A stretch of DNA of 64,000 nucleotides from Nocardia pneumoniae NBRC 100136 (GTDB lineage Bacteria; Actinomycetota; Actinomycetes; Mycobacteriales; Mycobacteriaceae), in NCBI RefSeq assembly GCF_000308755.1, contig NZ_BAGF01000058.1, forward strand, positions 204,247-268,246, in the 5' to 3' direction. How positions within the stretch are numbered: the first letter of the stretch is position 1; each line of letters begins with the position of its first letter. The position numbers and the translations under genes are program-made. The notes beneath the pieces are model-generated. The model worked only from the letters and a program-made list of their open reading frames with translations. It did not search any database and was not told the DNA's origin. Below are positions 1 to 8,804 of this stretch, piece by piece.

Positions 1-1003
1 GGTCGGTGTTGCACGCGGACATGCTGATCACGACCGGTTGGTGGGCGGGCAGCCAGAAGTCCTCGATCAGTATCGGCTGTTTCGGGAAGCTGAAGCAGAA
101 GTTCGCCAACGGCGGGTCGTTGAACAACACCTCGTCGAGCGCGTCTCTGGTCGACAGGCTCCCGCCGAGCACACTGCCGCCGAACCGCTCGTCGGTCAGG
201 ATCAGCCGCAGGGTGTTGGCGATCAGATTCTGCTGCGGTTCGATGCCCGCGCCGTACATCGTGCCCACCTGATTGGCCATTTCCACATCGGTCAGGTCGG
301 CCGGATGTTGCAGCATTCGCGTCGTCACGTCATCGCCGGGTTCGGCTTTCCTGTATTCGATCAACTCCGCCAGCGCGGCCATCAGCAGCTTGTTCCCACG
401 CTCCGCGTCGACGGCGTCGAACATCGCGGCCATCGCGGTCGCGGCGCGCTGCGCGATCTCGGCCGGACAACCGAGCATGGCGTTCAGCACCGCGAAGGAG
501 AGCGGAAACGCGTACTGGCGAACCAGATCCGCGGACCCGTCGGCACAGAACGAGTTGATCAGTGGTATGGCGAGTTGCGCCACGGTGTCGTGCAGTTTGT
601 ACCGGTCGACTTTGTCCAGACCCGCGGCGTTGACCTGCCGGTAACGCGCGTGCGCCGCGCCGTCGTTACGCCGTGCGTTCGGCCGCCACTGCATGAGCGG
701 CAGCACCGGGCAGTCGGCCGGAACGCTCTGCTGCCAGGTGCGCGGATCGGCCGGAAAATGGTCCGGGTCGTTGAAGATCCGCACCGCGGTGTAATACCCG
801 ATAACCAAGGTCGCGGGCACGCCCGGCGCCAACTCCACCGGCACCAGCGACCCGTAGCGCTCGCGCATCTCGCGATAGGCGCGTTGCGGATCCGCCGCGA
901 ACTCCGGTGCGTACAGCGGAATCCGCGGGCCGTCGGTATCGATCGGCGAACCGTGCGGCGCGTGACCGGGTCGGCCGTGCGTTGGGGACGGAGACATCGT
1001 CAT
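1..1003 (-). CDS. Cytochrome P450, CYP157-like (3' end outside window)
   Basis: Haem-thiolate monooxygenase fold; 334 codons are visible and the haem-binding end lies beyond the window edge. It is a close tandem copy of the next P450, aligning from the first residue through the I-helix (AGIEPQQNLI) and K-helix. The I-helix has Gln-Gln where most P450s have Thr-Thr. The K-helix reads EVLF, so the usual ExxR arginine is missing, as in the CYP157 family. ATG at 1003 has GAG-rich sequence upstream and matches the paralogue's start. Electron partner and substrate are unknown; no ferredoxin gene is adjacent. Same strand as the next P450 with a 130-nt gap. Confidence 0.85.
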   Translation of the reverse strand, partial: MTMSPSPTHGRPGHAPHGSPIDTDGPRIPLYAPEFAADPQRAYREMRERYGSLVPVELAPGVPATLVIGYYTAVRIFNDPDHFPADPRTWQQSVPADCPVLPLMQWRPNARRNDGAAHARYRQVNAAGLDKVDRYKLHDTVAQLAIPLINSFCADGSADLVRQYAFPLSFAVLNAMLGCPAEIAQRAATAMAAMFDAVDAERGNKLLMAALAELIEYRKAEPGDDVTTRMLQHPADLTDVEMANQVGTMYGAGIEPQQNLIANTLRLILTDERFGGSVLGGSLSTRDALDEVLFNDPPLANFCFSFPKQPILIEDFWLPAHQPVVISMSACNTD

Positions 1004-1133
1004 CGAGGAAACTCCCGGCGGTCGAACAACAAGCCCCGTGAGCCTAAGCAGCTTGCAGGGCGTGCGTATCGAAAACGACGGGTAACGTCGCCGGACCCGA
1101 CCGGCCACGGAATTTGCTCTGAAATTCCCGCCG

Positions 1134-2390
1134 CTACTGGACGGGCAGGGGAGGCGACGCCGGGAAGACGACCGGCAGTGCGCTCAACGCTCGGTGAAAC
1201 GGACCTGGTCGCCAGGTCAGCTCGCTCGGTGGCACCGCAAGGCGGATCTCGGGTAAGGCGTCCAGCAGCTGGTCGATGGCGTCCTGGGCGATCAGATAAG
1301 CCAGCGAACTGGCCGGGCACCCGTGCGGCCCGCCCCCGAAAGCCAGGTGGGCGCGATTGCCCGCCAACTGGTCCGTGCTGATCGCCGGGTCGGTGTTGCA
1401 GGCGGCGATGCTGATCACGACCGGCTGATGGGCGGGCAGCCAGACATCGTCGATCAGGATCGGCTGCTTCGGGAAGCTGAAACAGAAGTTCGCCATCGGC
1501 GGGTCGTTGAACAACACCTCGTCGATGGCATCGCGGGTCGACAGGCTGCCGCCGAGCACGCTGCCGCCGAACCGCTCGTCGGTCAGGATGAGCAGCAGGG
1601 TGTTGACGATCAGATTCTGCTGCGGTTCGATGCCCGCGCCGTACAGCGTGCCCAACTGGTGCACGATTTCCGTATCGCTCTGCAAGGCAGGGTGCTGGAG
1701 CATCCGGGTGGTGACGTCGTCGCCGGGTTCGGCGCGCTTGAGCAGGGTCAGCTCGAGCAGCGCATCGATGAGCATTGTGTTTCCGCGGTCCGCGTCGATG
1801 CCCTCGAAGATCGCGGCCATACCGCTCGCGGCGCGCTGCGCGATCTCGGCCGGGCAACCGAGCAAAGCGTTCAGCACCGCGAAGGAGAGCGGAAACGCGT
1901 ACTGGCGAACCACATCCGCGGACCCGTCCGCACAAAACGAGTTGATCAACGGGATCGCGATCTCCGCGACGGTGTCGTGCAGCCGATACTGATCGACCTT
2001 GCCGAGACCCGCGACATTGATTTGCCGGTAGCGGGCGTGCTCGGCGCCCGCATTCCGCAGCGCGTTCGGCCGCCACTCCATCATCGGCAGCACCGGGCAG
2101 TCGGCCGGAATGTCCTTCTGCCAGGTGCGCGGATCGGCCGGAAAATGATCCGGGTCGTTGATGATCCGCACTGCGGTGTAATACCCGATAACCAAGGTCG
2201 CGGGCACGCCCGGCGCCAACTCCACCGGCACCAGCGACCCGAACCGTTCACGCATCTCGCGATAGGCACCGTGCGGATCGGTCGCGAACTCCGGTGCGTA
2301 CAGCGGGATCCGCGGTCCTTCGGTATCGATCGGCGAACTGAGCGGTGCGCGGCCGGATGGGCTGTGCGCTGGGGACGAAGACATCGTCAT
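1134..2390 (-). CDS. Cytochrome P450, CYP157-like
   Basis: Full-length P450 of 418 residues. The Cys-ligand loop FGGGPHGCPA is present near residue 360, and the I-helix reads AGIEPQQNLI. The K-helix segment reads DEVLFNDPP, lacking the ExxR arginine; CYP157 proteins of Streptomyces are known for this. The start at 2390 has GGAG eight bases upstream. Tandem with the truncated copy at the window edge, so a recent duplication is likely. CYP157 genes often sit in conservons beside roadblock and DUF742 genes; none is seen upstream here, where a divergent flavin oxidase lies 246 nt away. Whether it is catalytic is not known. Confidence 0.87.
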   Translation of the reverse strand: MTMSSSPAHSPSGRAPLSSPIDTEGPRIPLYAPEFATDPHGAYREMRERFGSLVPVELAPGVPATLVIGYYTAVRIINDPDHFPADPRTWQKDIPADCPVLPMMEWRPNALRNAGAEHARYRQINVAGLGKVDQYRLHDTVAEIAIPLINSFCADGSADVVRQYAFPLSFAVLNALLGCPAEIAQRAASGMAAIFEGIDADRGNTMLIDALLELTLLKRAEPGDDVTTRMLQHPALQSDTEIVHQLGTLYGAGIEPQQNLIVNTLLLILTDERFGGSVLGGSLSTRDAIDEVLFNDPPMANFCFSFPKQPILIDDVWLPAHQPVVISIAACNTDPAISTDQLAGNRAHLAFGGGPHGCPASSLAYLIAQDAIDQLLDALPEIRLAVPPSELTWRPGPFHRALSALPVVFPASPPLPVQ

Positions 2391-2636
2391 CGAGAAAACT
2401 CCAGGCGGTCGAACAACAAGCTCCGTGAGCCTAAGCAGCTTCTGGAGCGTGCGCACCGGAAACGAGGGGTCTGGCCACCGAACCGACTCGACCACGGAAT
2501 TTGCTATAGAATTGCCGGATATTCGACTCGTATGCCTGATCGAAGGCGGATCGCACCCGTTGGGTCGAGGGTGCGGCGATCGCGCGACGACCGCGGGGGC
2601 GGTGCCGCGCAGAACTCCAACACGAGGGCGGCTTTC

Positions 2637-4001
2637 ATGACAGACGTCGACTATTGCGTAATCGGTGCCGGATTCGCGGGATTGACCGCCGCGCTGCGGC
2701 TGAAACAGACCGGCCGATCGGTGGCCGTGCTGGAAGCACGCGACCGGCTCGGCGGGCGGACGTTCACCGAAACGCGTCCGGACGGGTCCTGGATCGATCG
2801 CGGCGGCGCCTGGATCGGACCGGGACAGGACCGGATCCGGGCCTTGATGACCGAGTTCGGGGTACCGAGTTACCAGCAGTACACCGACGGTGAGGCCATG
2901 ATGGTGGTGGACGGCAAGCAGCACCGCTACACGGGCACGATTCCGTGGACGATGAGCCCGTGGGCGGCGATGAATCTCGGCGCGGTGCTGCTCGAACTGG
3001 GGCATCTGTGCAAGTCGGTCCCGCTGGAAGCCCCGTGGGCCGCGAAGAAGGCCGACAAGTGGGATCAGGTCAGTCTGGCGCATTGGCTGGATGGCAACGT
3101 GTTGTCCAAGCCCGCCCACGAACTTCTGGAGACCGCCATCGCCGGCTCCTACACCTCGGCCGCGTCGGAGGTGTCGTTGCTCTTCGCGCTCTACCAGATG
3201 GCCTCCGGTGGCGGGCCGAGCTTCGTCGTCAGCGTCAAGGACGGCGCGCAGGACGCCCGCCCGGTCGGTGGCATGGGCGCCGTCTACCGGCCCATGGCCG
3301 CCGAGATCGGCGAGTCGATCCGCCTTTCCCAGCCGGTGCGGCGCATCGAGCAGGACCCCGACGGGGTGACGGTGCGCACCGACCAGGTGAGCGTGCGCGC
3401 ACGCCGGGCGATCGTGGCCGTTCCCTTGGCGGTCGCGAGCCAGATTCGCTATGAACCCCTGTTGCCGGTCGATCGCTCGTTCCTCCATCAGCGCATGCCG
3501 AGCGGCTCGATCATCAAGATTTCCGTCGTGTACGACGAACCGTTCTGGCGGCACGACGGGTTGTCGGGTCAGTCGGTCGCGCCGGGATCACCCGCGACCG
3601 TCACCATTGACGCCTGCACCGACACCGGGCGACCCGGAGTCCTGTGCGTCATCATCGAGGGGCCCATCGCGCGGCAGGCCGGACAGCTCGACGCGACCGA
3701 GCGAAAGAAGGCGATACTCGGCGAACTCGCCGCTCGATTCGGCGAAAAGGCACGATCCCCCATCGACTACATCGAGCAGAACTGGAGCACCGAGCGCTAC
3801 TCCGGTGGCGGGATGATCAGCCACGCGCCGACCGGCGTGCTCACCCAGTTCGGCCACGCCCTCCGCAAGCCCTGCGGCCGAATCCATTGGGCCGGAACGG
3901 AGAGCTCCGCGGTCATGTGCGGTTGGATCGACGGAGCCATCCGCTCCGGCGAGCGGGCGGCGAGCGAAGTGCTGGAACACGAAACCGCGGCGGTGGGCTG
4001 A
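2637..4001 (+). CDS. Flavin-containing monoamine oxidase family protein
   Basis: FAD-dependent amine oxidase-type flavoprotein, 454 aa. The N-terminus carries a Rossmann dinucleotide motif (VIGAGFAGLTAA) and the adjoining LEARDRLGGRT segment typical of the monoamine oxidase/polyamine oxidase family. The C-terminus has the FAD-contacting GRIHWAGTE region, then WIDGAIRSGERAA. Start ATG 2637 is chosen because a GAGGG ribosome site lies 8 nt upstream and the motif begins within ten residues; the frame is open far upstream by GC bias. Divergent from the P450 pair, so shared regulation is possible. Amine substrate not predictable. Confidence 0.85.
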   Translation: MTDVDYCVIGAGFAGLTAALRLKQTGRSVAVLEARDRLGGRTFTETRPDGSWIDRGGAWIGPGQDRIRALMTEFGVPSYQQYTDGEAMMVVDGKQHRYTGTIPWTMSPWAAMNLGAVLLELGHLCKSVPLEAPWAAKKADKWDQVSLAHWLDGNVLSKPAHELLETAIAGSYTSAASEVSLLFALYQMASGGGPSFVVSVKDGAQDARPVGGMGAVYRPMAAEIGESIRLSQPVRRIEQDPDGVTVRTDQVSVRARRAIVAVPLAVASQIRYEPLLPVDRSFLHQRMPSGSIIKISVVYDEPFWRHDGLSGQSVAPGSPATVTIDACTDTGRPGVLCVIIEGPIARQAGQLDATERKKAILGELAARFGEKARSPIDYIEQNWSTERYSGGGMISHAPTGVLTQFGHALRKPCGRIHWAGTESSAVMCGWIDGAIRSGERAASEVLEHETAAVG

Positions 4002-4138
4002 GGAAGGCCACCGGAGTGCGGAGTCGTCGGCCGAGACGCACAGCCGTGAACGACTCCCCGAGATTGCCGGAAAGAATACGGACGCCGCGTGCGTTCTCCT
4101 GATACGAGGAGCTTCGTATCGAGCGTGGGCGACCAGCG

Positions 4139-5647
4139 ATGTCCGGCTTCTACGATTCCGGTTACGTGCTGGCCCGGCTGGTCTTCGAGCGGCTGGTGGG
4201 CCTGGTGTATCTCGTCGCGTTTTTGTCGACCTTGGCCCAATTCCGGGCACTGTGCGGTGAGCGCGGCTTGCTGCCCGCGCCGGGGTATCTGCGGGCGGCG
4301 GGGTTCCGGCGGTCACCGAGTCTGTTCCACCTCTACTACTCCGACCGGCTGGCCGCCGCTCTGGCCGCGCTGGGTGTGGCGCTGTCCGGCGCGGTCGTGC
4401 TCGGTCTGACCGACCTGGTGCCGCTGCCGGTGGCCATGGCGGTGTGGGCGGCGCTGTGGGTGCTGTACCTGTCGTTCGTCAACGCCGGACAGGCGTTCTA
4501 CGGCTTCGTCTGGGAGATGCTGCTGTTGGAGGCCGGATTCCTGGCGATCTTTCTCGGGAACGCGGACACGGCCCCGCCGATCGCGGCGGTTTTCCTGCTG
4601 CGCTGGGTGTTGGTGCGGCTAGAGGTGGGAGCGGGCCTGATCAAGATCCGCAACGACCCGGCGTGGCGGGATCGCACCGCGCTCTACTACCACCACGAGA
4701 CCCAGCCGATCCCGAACCGGTTCAGCTGGTACTTCCACCATCTGCCCAAGCCGATCCATCGGCTGGAGGTGCTGGGGAACCACGTCGCGCAGCTGATCGT
4801 GCCGTTCGGGCTGCTGTGCCCCCAGCCGATCGCGACGGTGTCCGCCGTGATCGTGCTCGTGACGCAGCTGTGGCTGATGGTCAGCGGGAACTTCGCGTGG
4901 CTGAACCTGCTCACGATCGCACTGGCCACACTCGCGCTCGACGGCCGGTTGCTCACGGCGCTGCTCCCCATCGAGCCGACACATGCGCCGGATGGGCCGC
5001 TGTGGTTCACCATCATGGTGTCGATCCTGACGGTGGCCATGGTGGTGCTCAGCTGGGCGCCGGTCCGCAATATGGCGTCACGGAATCAGGTGATGAACGC
5101 CGCCTTCAACCGGCTGTATCTGGGCAACACCTACGGCTTGTTCGGGCACATCACCCGCACGCGGCTCGAGCTGGTCATCGAAGGCACCGACGACCAGCCC
5201 GGGCCGGACGCGACCTGGCAGGCGTACGAATTCCGAGCCAAGCCAGGAACCCTCACCCGCCGCCCCCGGCAGGTCGCCCCCTATCATCTGCGGCTGGACT
5301 GGCTGATGTGGTTCGCGGCCATGTCACCGATGTACGCGGAAGCCTGGCTGCTGACGATGGTGGTCAAACTGCTGCAAGGCGACACCGCCGTGTCGCGTCT
5401 GCTGGCGACGAACCCCTTCCCCGATCGGCCGCCGAAGTACCTACGCATCCTGCTGTACGTCTACCGCTTCACCACGCGCGAGGAGCGCCGCCGGAACGGG
5501 GCTTGGTGGACCCGCCGCTACGTGGGCGAGTACCTGCCGCCTGCCTCGCTGCGCGCGACCCCGGATACGGACCGGTCCGCGCAGGCGCCCGACGCCGAAC
5601 CGGAGGTGTCGAGTCCGCCCGAGCGACCCTCCCGGAAAGGTGAATAA
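4139..5647 (+). CDS. Lipase maturation factor family membrane protein
   Basis: Polytopic membrane protein of 502 aa resembling the LMF1 (lipase maturation factor) family of actinobacteria. Several hydrophobic helices fill residues ~10-300. Family landmarks are the GLIKIRNDPAWRD segment after an early helix, the YYHHETQPIPN loop, and a soluble C-terminal part with YEFRAKPG and LDWLMWFAAM. In vertebrates LMF1 assists lipase folding; the bacterial role is unsettled. The stop lies 4 nt from the convergent stop of the mycolyltransferase gene, so the two transcripts meet tail to tail. Confidence 0.8.
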   Translation: MSGFYDSGYVLARLVFERLVGLVYLVAFLSTLAQFRALCGERGLLPAPGYLRAAGFRRSPSLFHLYYSDRLAAALAALGVALSGAVVLGLTDLVPLPVAMAVWAALWVLYLSFVNAGQAFYGFVWEMLLLEAGFLAIFLGNADTAPPIAAVFLLRWVLVRLEVGAGLIKIRNDPAWRDRTALYYHHETQPIPNRFSWYFHHLPKPIHRLEVLGNHVAQLIVPFGLLCPQPIATVSAVIVLVTQLWLMVSGNFAWLNLLTIALATLALDGRLLTALLPIEPTHAPDGPLWFTIMVSILTVAMVVLSWAPVRNMASRNQVMNAAFNRLYLGNTYGLFGHITRTRLELVIEGTDDQPGPDATWQAYEFRAKPGTLTRRPRQVAPYHLRLDWLMWFAAMSPMYAEAWLLTMVVKLLQGDTAVSRLLATNPFPDRPPKYLRILLYVYRFTTREERRRNGAWWTRRYVGEYLPPASLRATPDTDRSAQAPDAEPEVSSPPERPSRKGE

Positions 5648-5651
5648 GGTG

Positions 5652-6644
5652 TCAGCGTGCGCCCAGCGCGTCGAGGATCATCGGACGCGCCGTCGCGAGC
5701 GCTTGCTGCCAGTAGGGCCAGGTGTGCGTCCCGTTGCCGATGTCGACGCGAGCGGCGATGCCCAACGCCGCGACGCGATCACGGAACATCTGGGTGGCGG
5801 CCAGCGTCATCGCCTCCAGGCTCATCGCGTTCACCGTGTTGCCGACCCCGTACGGCACGTCGAGCGGCCCGGGCGCGCCATTGCCCGTCCAGACGTATAC
5901 CGGCAGCCCGCGCAGCAATTCGGCCTGCACAGTGGCGTCGTTCCGATTCCAGGCGGGATCACCGGCCGTACCCCACATGTCGTCCACATTGAAGTTGCCC
6001 TCGTCCCACATGGCAGCGCGCATCGCTTCGTTCCAGAGCGGAAACGTCGGATGCACGAATCCCGAGAAGGAACCGGCGAACTTGAACTGGTCGCGATGGT
6101 GTCCGGCCAGCGTCAGGGCGGCGTTGCCGCCCATGGAGGCCCCCACGATGGCGTTGTTGGTCCGCGACACGCCGTACCCTGCCAGGAAGGCAGGCAGCTC
6201 CTTGGTGAGGAAGGTCTCCCACTTGTACGTCGTCGGTTGACGGTTCGTACTACTCGGCCGATACCAGTCGGTGTAGAAGCTCGACCGACCGCCGACCGGG
6301 AACACCAACGTGACGTTGTCGCTCGCGAATTGACGCAGCGCGTCGGTATCGCTCGTCCACTGATTGTGATCTCCCGGCGCACGCAGACCATCGAGCACGT
6401 ACAGCGCCGCGCTCCCGCCACGCGCCGCCCACTGCACCTGCACCTTGATCGGCCCCATGCTCGACGGCACCAAGAGCTCCTGGTAACCACCTGCCGGTGC
6501 CCGCAATACCGGCGCATGGACCGGCGCGGCGGTAGCCACCGCCACACCGACCCATGACATCAGCGCGACTATTGCAATGACAGCACCGGTCTTCCGCACC
6601 CAACCACGCACCCGCTGGTTCCCAGTTAGTGCCGCCGCACCCAC
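5652..6644 (-). CDS. Secreted mycolyltransferase / antigen 85-type esterase
   Basis: Alpha/beta-hydrolase acting outside the membrane, transferring mycolic acids to trehalose or arabinogalactan; a hallmark of mycolic-acid bacteria. A signal peptide ends near the ATAAP motif. The nucleophile serine lies in VGASMGGNAA and the catalytic histidine in GNGTHTWPYW near the C-terminus. The FYTDWY segment is typical of Ag85/FbpA relatives. A perfect AGGAGG lies 8 nt before GTG 6644, which is preferred over the GTG three codons upstream that overlaps it. About 330 aa, normal for the family. It is the best single marker that the host is Nocardia-like. Confidence 0.9.
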   Translation of the reverse strand: MGAAALTGNQRVRGWVRKTGAVIAIVALMSWVGVAVATAAPVHAPVLRAPAGGYQELLVPSSMGPIKVQVQWAARGGSAALYVLDGLRAPGDHNQWTSDTDALRQFASDNVTLVFPVGGRSSFYTDWYRPSSTNRQPTTYKWETFLTKELPAFLAGYGVSRTNNAIVGASMGGNAALTLAGHHRDQFKFAGSFSGFVHPTFPLWNEAMRAAMWDEGNFNVDDMWGTAGDPAWNRNDATVQAELLRGLPVYVWTGNGAPGPLDVPYGVGNTVNAMSLEAMTLAATQMFRDRVAALGIAARVDIGNGTHTWPYWQQALATARPMILDALGAR

Positions 6645-6787
6645 CCCGCACACCTCCTACTTCCCCGGCAAGTCACCGAAGAGACGCGAATTCGGTTGTC
6701 GCTCAGGTCAGCGTACTTTCCGCGGGCTTGCGATCCCGCCCACGGCCGGGAAGGCCTGGCTGGTGCGTCGACCACGAAAGTGTCGGA

Positions 6788-7576
6788 TCAGCTCGTCTTG
6801 ATGGTCCCGCCGTCGATGACGAGGTCGGCTCCGATGATGTTGGCGGCCTTGCCCGAGACCAGGAACGTCACGAGGGCCGCGACCTCTTCCGGTTCGGTGA
6901 TTCGGCCCGAGGCGATGCCGAACTGGCCCGGCAGCGCCGCCAGCAACTGTTCCTGCGAGATGCCCTGTGCGGCGGCGAGTTTCGCGCCCACCCATTCGGA
7001 ACCGCGCCAGATCCGGGTGCCGACCACGCCGGGTGAGACCGTGTTGACGCGGACTCCCTGCGGACCGAACTCCTCGCTCAGGCGCTTGCCGAAGGCGGTG
7101 AGTGCGGCCTTGGCCTCGCTGTAGCCGACCGGCCCGACGGACGGGAGGTGTGCGTTGATCGAGGAGACGTTCACGATGGCGCCGCGCCGGTCGAGCAGGC
7201 TGGGCAGGGCGGCGCGGGTCGCCCATACGGCGCTGAACAGGTTGACATCCAGGAAGTGCCGCCACTGATCGTCGGTGCTGTCGAGGAATCCGCCCAGCGT
7301 CAGTCGGTCGGGTTCGCCGCCACCGACGTTGTTGATCAGGATGTCGATGCCGCCGAGTTCCTCCAGCGCGGTATCCACGAGCGCAGTGGCGCCGTCTTGC
7401 GAGCTCAAATCCGCCGAAACTGTTGCCACGGCCGCCTTTTCGAGTTCCGGCGTGATGGTGCGTGCGGCGCCGACCACGCGTGCGCCCGCGGCGGACAAGG
7501 CCTCGGCGACGGCCAGGCCGATGCCGCGGCTCGCCCCGGTGACGACGGCGGTTTTGCCGGTCAATTCGAGATCCAT
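6788..7576 (-). CDS. SDR family oxidoreductase
   Basis: Short-chain dehydrogenase/reductase, 262 aa. The NAD(P)-binding TGASRGIG motif lies near residue 12, NNVGG near 85, and the catalytic Ser-Tyr-Lys is in NVSSINAHLP and YSEAKAA. The C-terminal GADLVIDGG is standard. Start ATG 7576 has AAGGA upstream; a longer upstream reading is less likely. The gene follows a TetR gene on the same strand, and a 15/16 match to that regulator's palindrome lies 15 nt before the start, so it is very probably under the TetR repressor. Substrate unknown. Confidence 0.9.
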   Translation of the reverse strand: MDLELTGKTAVVTGASRGIGLAVAEALSAAGARVVGAARTITPELEKAAVATVSADLSSQDGATALVDTALEELGGIDILINNVGGGEPDRLTLGGFLDSTDDQWRHFLDVNLFSAVWATRAALPSLLDRRGAIVNVSSINAHLPSVGPVGYSEAKAALTAFGKRLSEEFGPQGVRVNTVSPGVVGTRIWRGSEWVGAKLAAAQGISQEQLLAALPGQFGIASGRITEPEEVAALVTFLVSGKAANIIGADLVIDGGTIKTS

Positions 7577-7590
7577 GGAGAGTTCCTTTC

Positions 7591-7606
7591 TTGAACTACA
7601 GGTCAA
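7591..7606. promoter_or_regulatory. TetR operator copy in front of the SDR gene
   Basis: TTGAACTACAGGTCAA differs by one base from the perfect palindrome in front of the TetR gene. It sits 15 nt upstream of the SDR start, so a bound repressor would block transcription start or clearance. Confidence 0.75.
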
Positions 7607-7647
7607 AAATTGGGGTATGCGAAAGCCACCACAATGTGGCGGATCGG

Positions 7648-8223
7648 TCAGAGGGCGGTCAGGGCGACGTCGATGATGCGATACAGCGTGTCGGCGTCGG
7701 AGGTCTTGGCCATGATGCGCAGGCCCGCGCTGGTGTTGAGCAGGAACTCGGCGGTGGCCCGCGCATCGACGCCGGGGCCGACGTCGCCGTCGCGTCGGCC
7801 CTGTTCGATCCGGGCGGCCAGCGCGCCGACGATGCCCTCCTCGATACCACGCAGGGTCCGGGTGATCTCCTCGTCGTGGCCACCGAGCTCGGCGGCGGTG
7901 TTCACGACCAGGCAGCCACGCCGAACCGGCTGTGCGATATCAGCGTCCACCGTCTCACGCAGGTACGCACCGATACGTTCGCGCGTGCTGCCCGGTTGGA
8001 ACAACAGCTCCTCGGCGTGCTCCACGCCGATCCGTCCATAGCGGGCCAACGCCTGGTCGAACAGTTGCCGTTTACTGCCGAACGTGTGATACAGGCTGCC
8101 CTTGCCGACGCCGGTGGCCTCGGCGAGTTGCGCGGGAGAGGTACCGCCGTACCCGTGGGTCCAGAACTCCTCCATCGCGCGCTCGACCACGGTATCGGTC
8201 TCGAAGTTCCGCGGCCTGCCCAT
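7648..8223 (-). CDS. TetR/AcrR family transcriptional regulator
   Basis: One-component repressor, 191 aa. The N-terminal helix-turn-helix runs from RNFETDTVVERAM to GVGKGSLYHTFGSKRQL; the C-terminal ligand domain is of the NemR/AcrR-like type, with a conserved RRGCLVVNTAAE segment. ATG 8223 opens with MGRPRNF, a typical start. A perfect 7+2+7 palindrome lies 21 nt upstream and a near-identical one precedes the downstream SDR gene, implying autoregulation plus control of the SDR. A cysteine in the ligand domain could be redox- or electrophile-sensing; that is inference. Confidence 0.9.
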   Translation of the reverse strand: MGRPRNFETDTVVERAMEEFWTHGYGGTSPAQLAEATGVGKGSLYHTFGSKRQLFDQALARYGRIGVEHAEELLFQPGSTRERIGAYLRETVDADIAQPVRRGCLVVNTAAELGGHDEEITRTLRGIEEGIVGALAARIEQGRRDGDVGPGVDARATAEFLLNTSAGLRIMAKTSDADTLYRIIDVALTAL

Positions 8224-8243
8224 GCGAAGAACTCTAAATGTTC

Positions 8244-8259
8244 TTGACCTACAGGTCAA
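8244..8259. promoter_or_regulatory. TetR operator (autoregulatory)
   Basis: TTGACCTACAGGTCAA is a perfect palindrome (seven-base arms around AC) lying 21 nt upstream of the TetR start, the expected position for self-repression. Confidence 0.8.
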
Positions 8260-8576
8260 CAACACTGGGGGCGGCGACCGTCGACCTTCCGTATCACTCA
8301 GCCGACAGACTCTCACCGGTTCCGGCAGACACCACCCCACACCCTCGACAACAACTACCGCCGTCGAAAGTGCCCCAGACTCCCGGCCGGCTGCCGGAAC
8401 CCGGCGGCGTATCACCCAACCCAGCGGCGTTCGTGGACAACGCACTGCACCACACAACTTCAGCACCACCAGAGCTGATGGTGGATCGAATTGATTGTTC
8501 GACCGCCAGGCCGTTCAACTGATTGGAAGGTCGGCCCGGAAACTTTGGCGTATTCCTGGTTACATACGGAGAAAGA
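8260..8576. other. Non-coding stretch before accessory block
   Basis: No convincing gene was seen. Open frames here are short, proline- or serine-rich, and lack ribosome sites. It ends at a hairpin and a tRNA fragment that mark the left edge of the accessory block. Confidence 0.5.
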
Positions 8577-8611
8577 AGCAGGTCAAGCCGAGCTATCGGG
8601 CTTGACCTGCT
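8577..8611 (-). terminator. Hairpin downstream of tRNA fragment
   Basis: A 13-bp perfect stem (AGCAGGTCAAGCC and its complement) with a 9-nt loop. It lies just beyond the 3' end of the tRNA fragment, where a tRNA terminator would be; it was probably the original tRNA gene's terminator. Confidence 0.6.
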
Positions 8612-8618
8612 GTTTCTG

Positions 8619-8653
8619 CTCCCCCATCTGGACTCGAACCAGAAACCTGCCGT
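8619..8653 (-). pseudogene. tRNA 3' fragment (possible att scar, Asn-like)
   Basis: On the minus strand the sequence reads as a T-arm (CTGG-TTCGAGT-CCAG) followed by an acceptor 3' strand TGGGGGAGC. No matching 5' acceptor strand or D-arm lies to the right, so this is a tRNA 3' end without a body. The G discriminator and GGGGGAG end resemble tRNA-Asn, but the isotype is uncertain. Such 3' pieces are left at the far end of tRNA-targeting integrative elements; orientation places the element to its right. Confidence 0.6.
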
Positions 8654-8804
8654 CAGTGGTGGCGAAACTCGTTGTGGGAGTGTAGATGACCGTGCGGTAT
8701 CTGGAGTCGCTTGGGTAGGTGGGTGGCGCGTGAGAGCGCGACGTGGGCCGGGGCGCCGATCCGGATTAGGGTGCGACGCCGGCCCTCGCTGCGCCTGCCG
8801 TGGA

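Noticed and set aside
8619..8700. Complete tRNA gene on the minus strand
   Set aside because: No 5' acceptor strand pairing with the GGGGGAG end is present in the 50 bases upstream.
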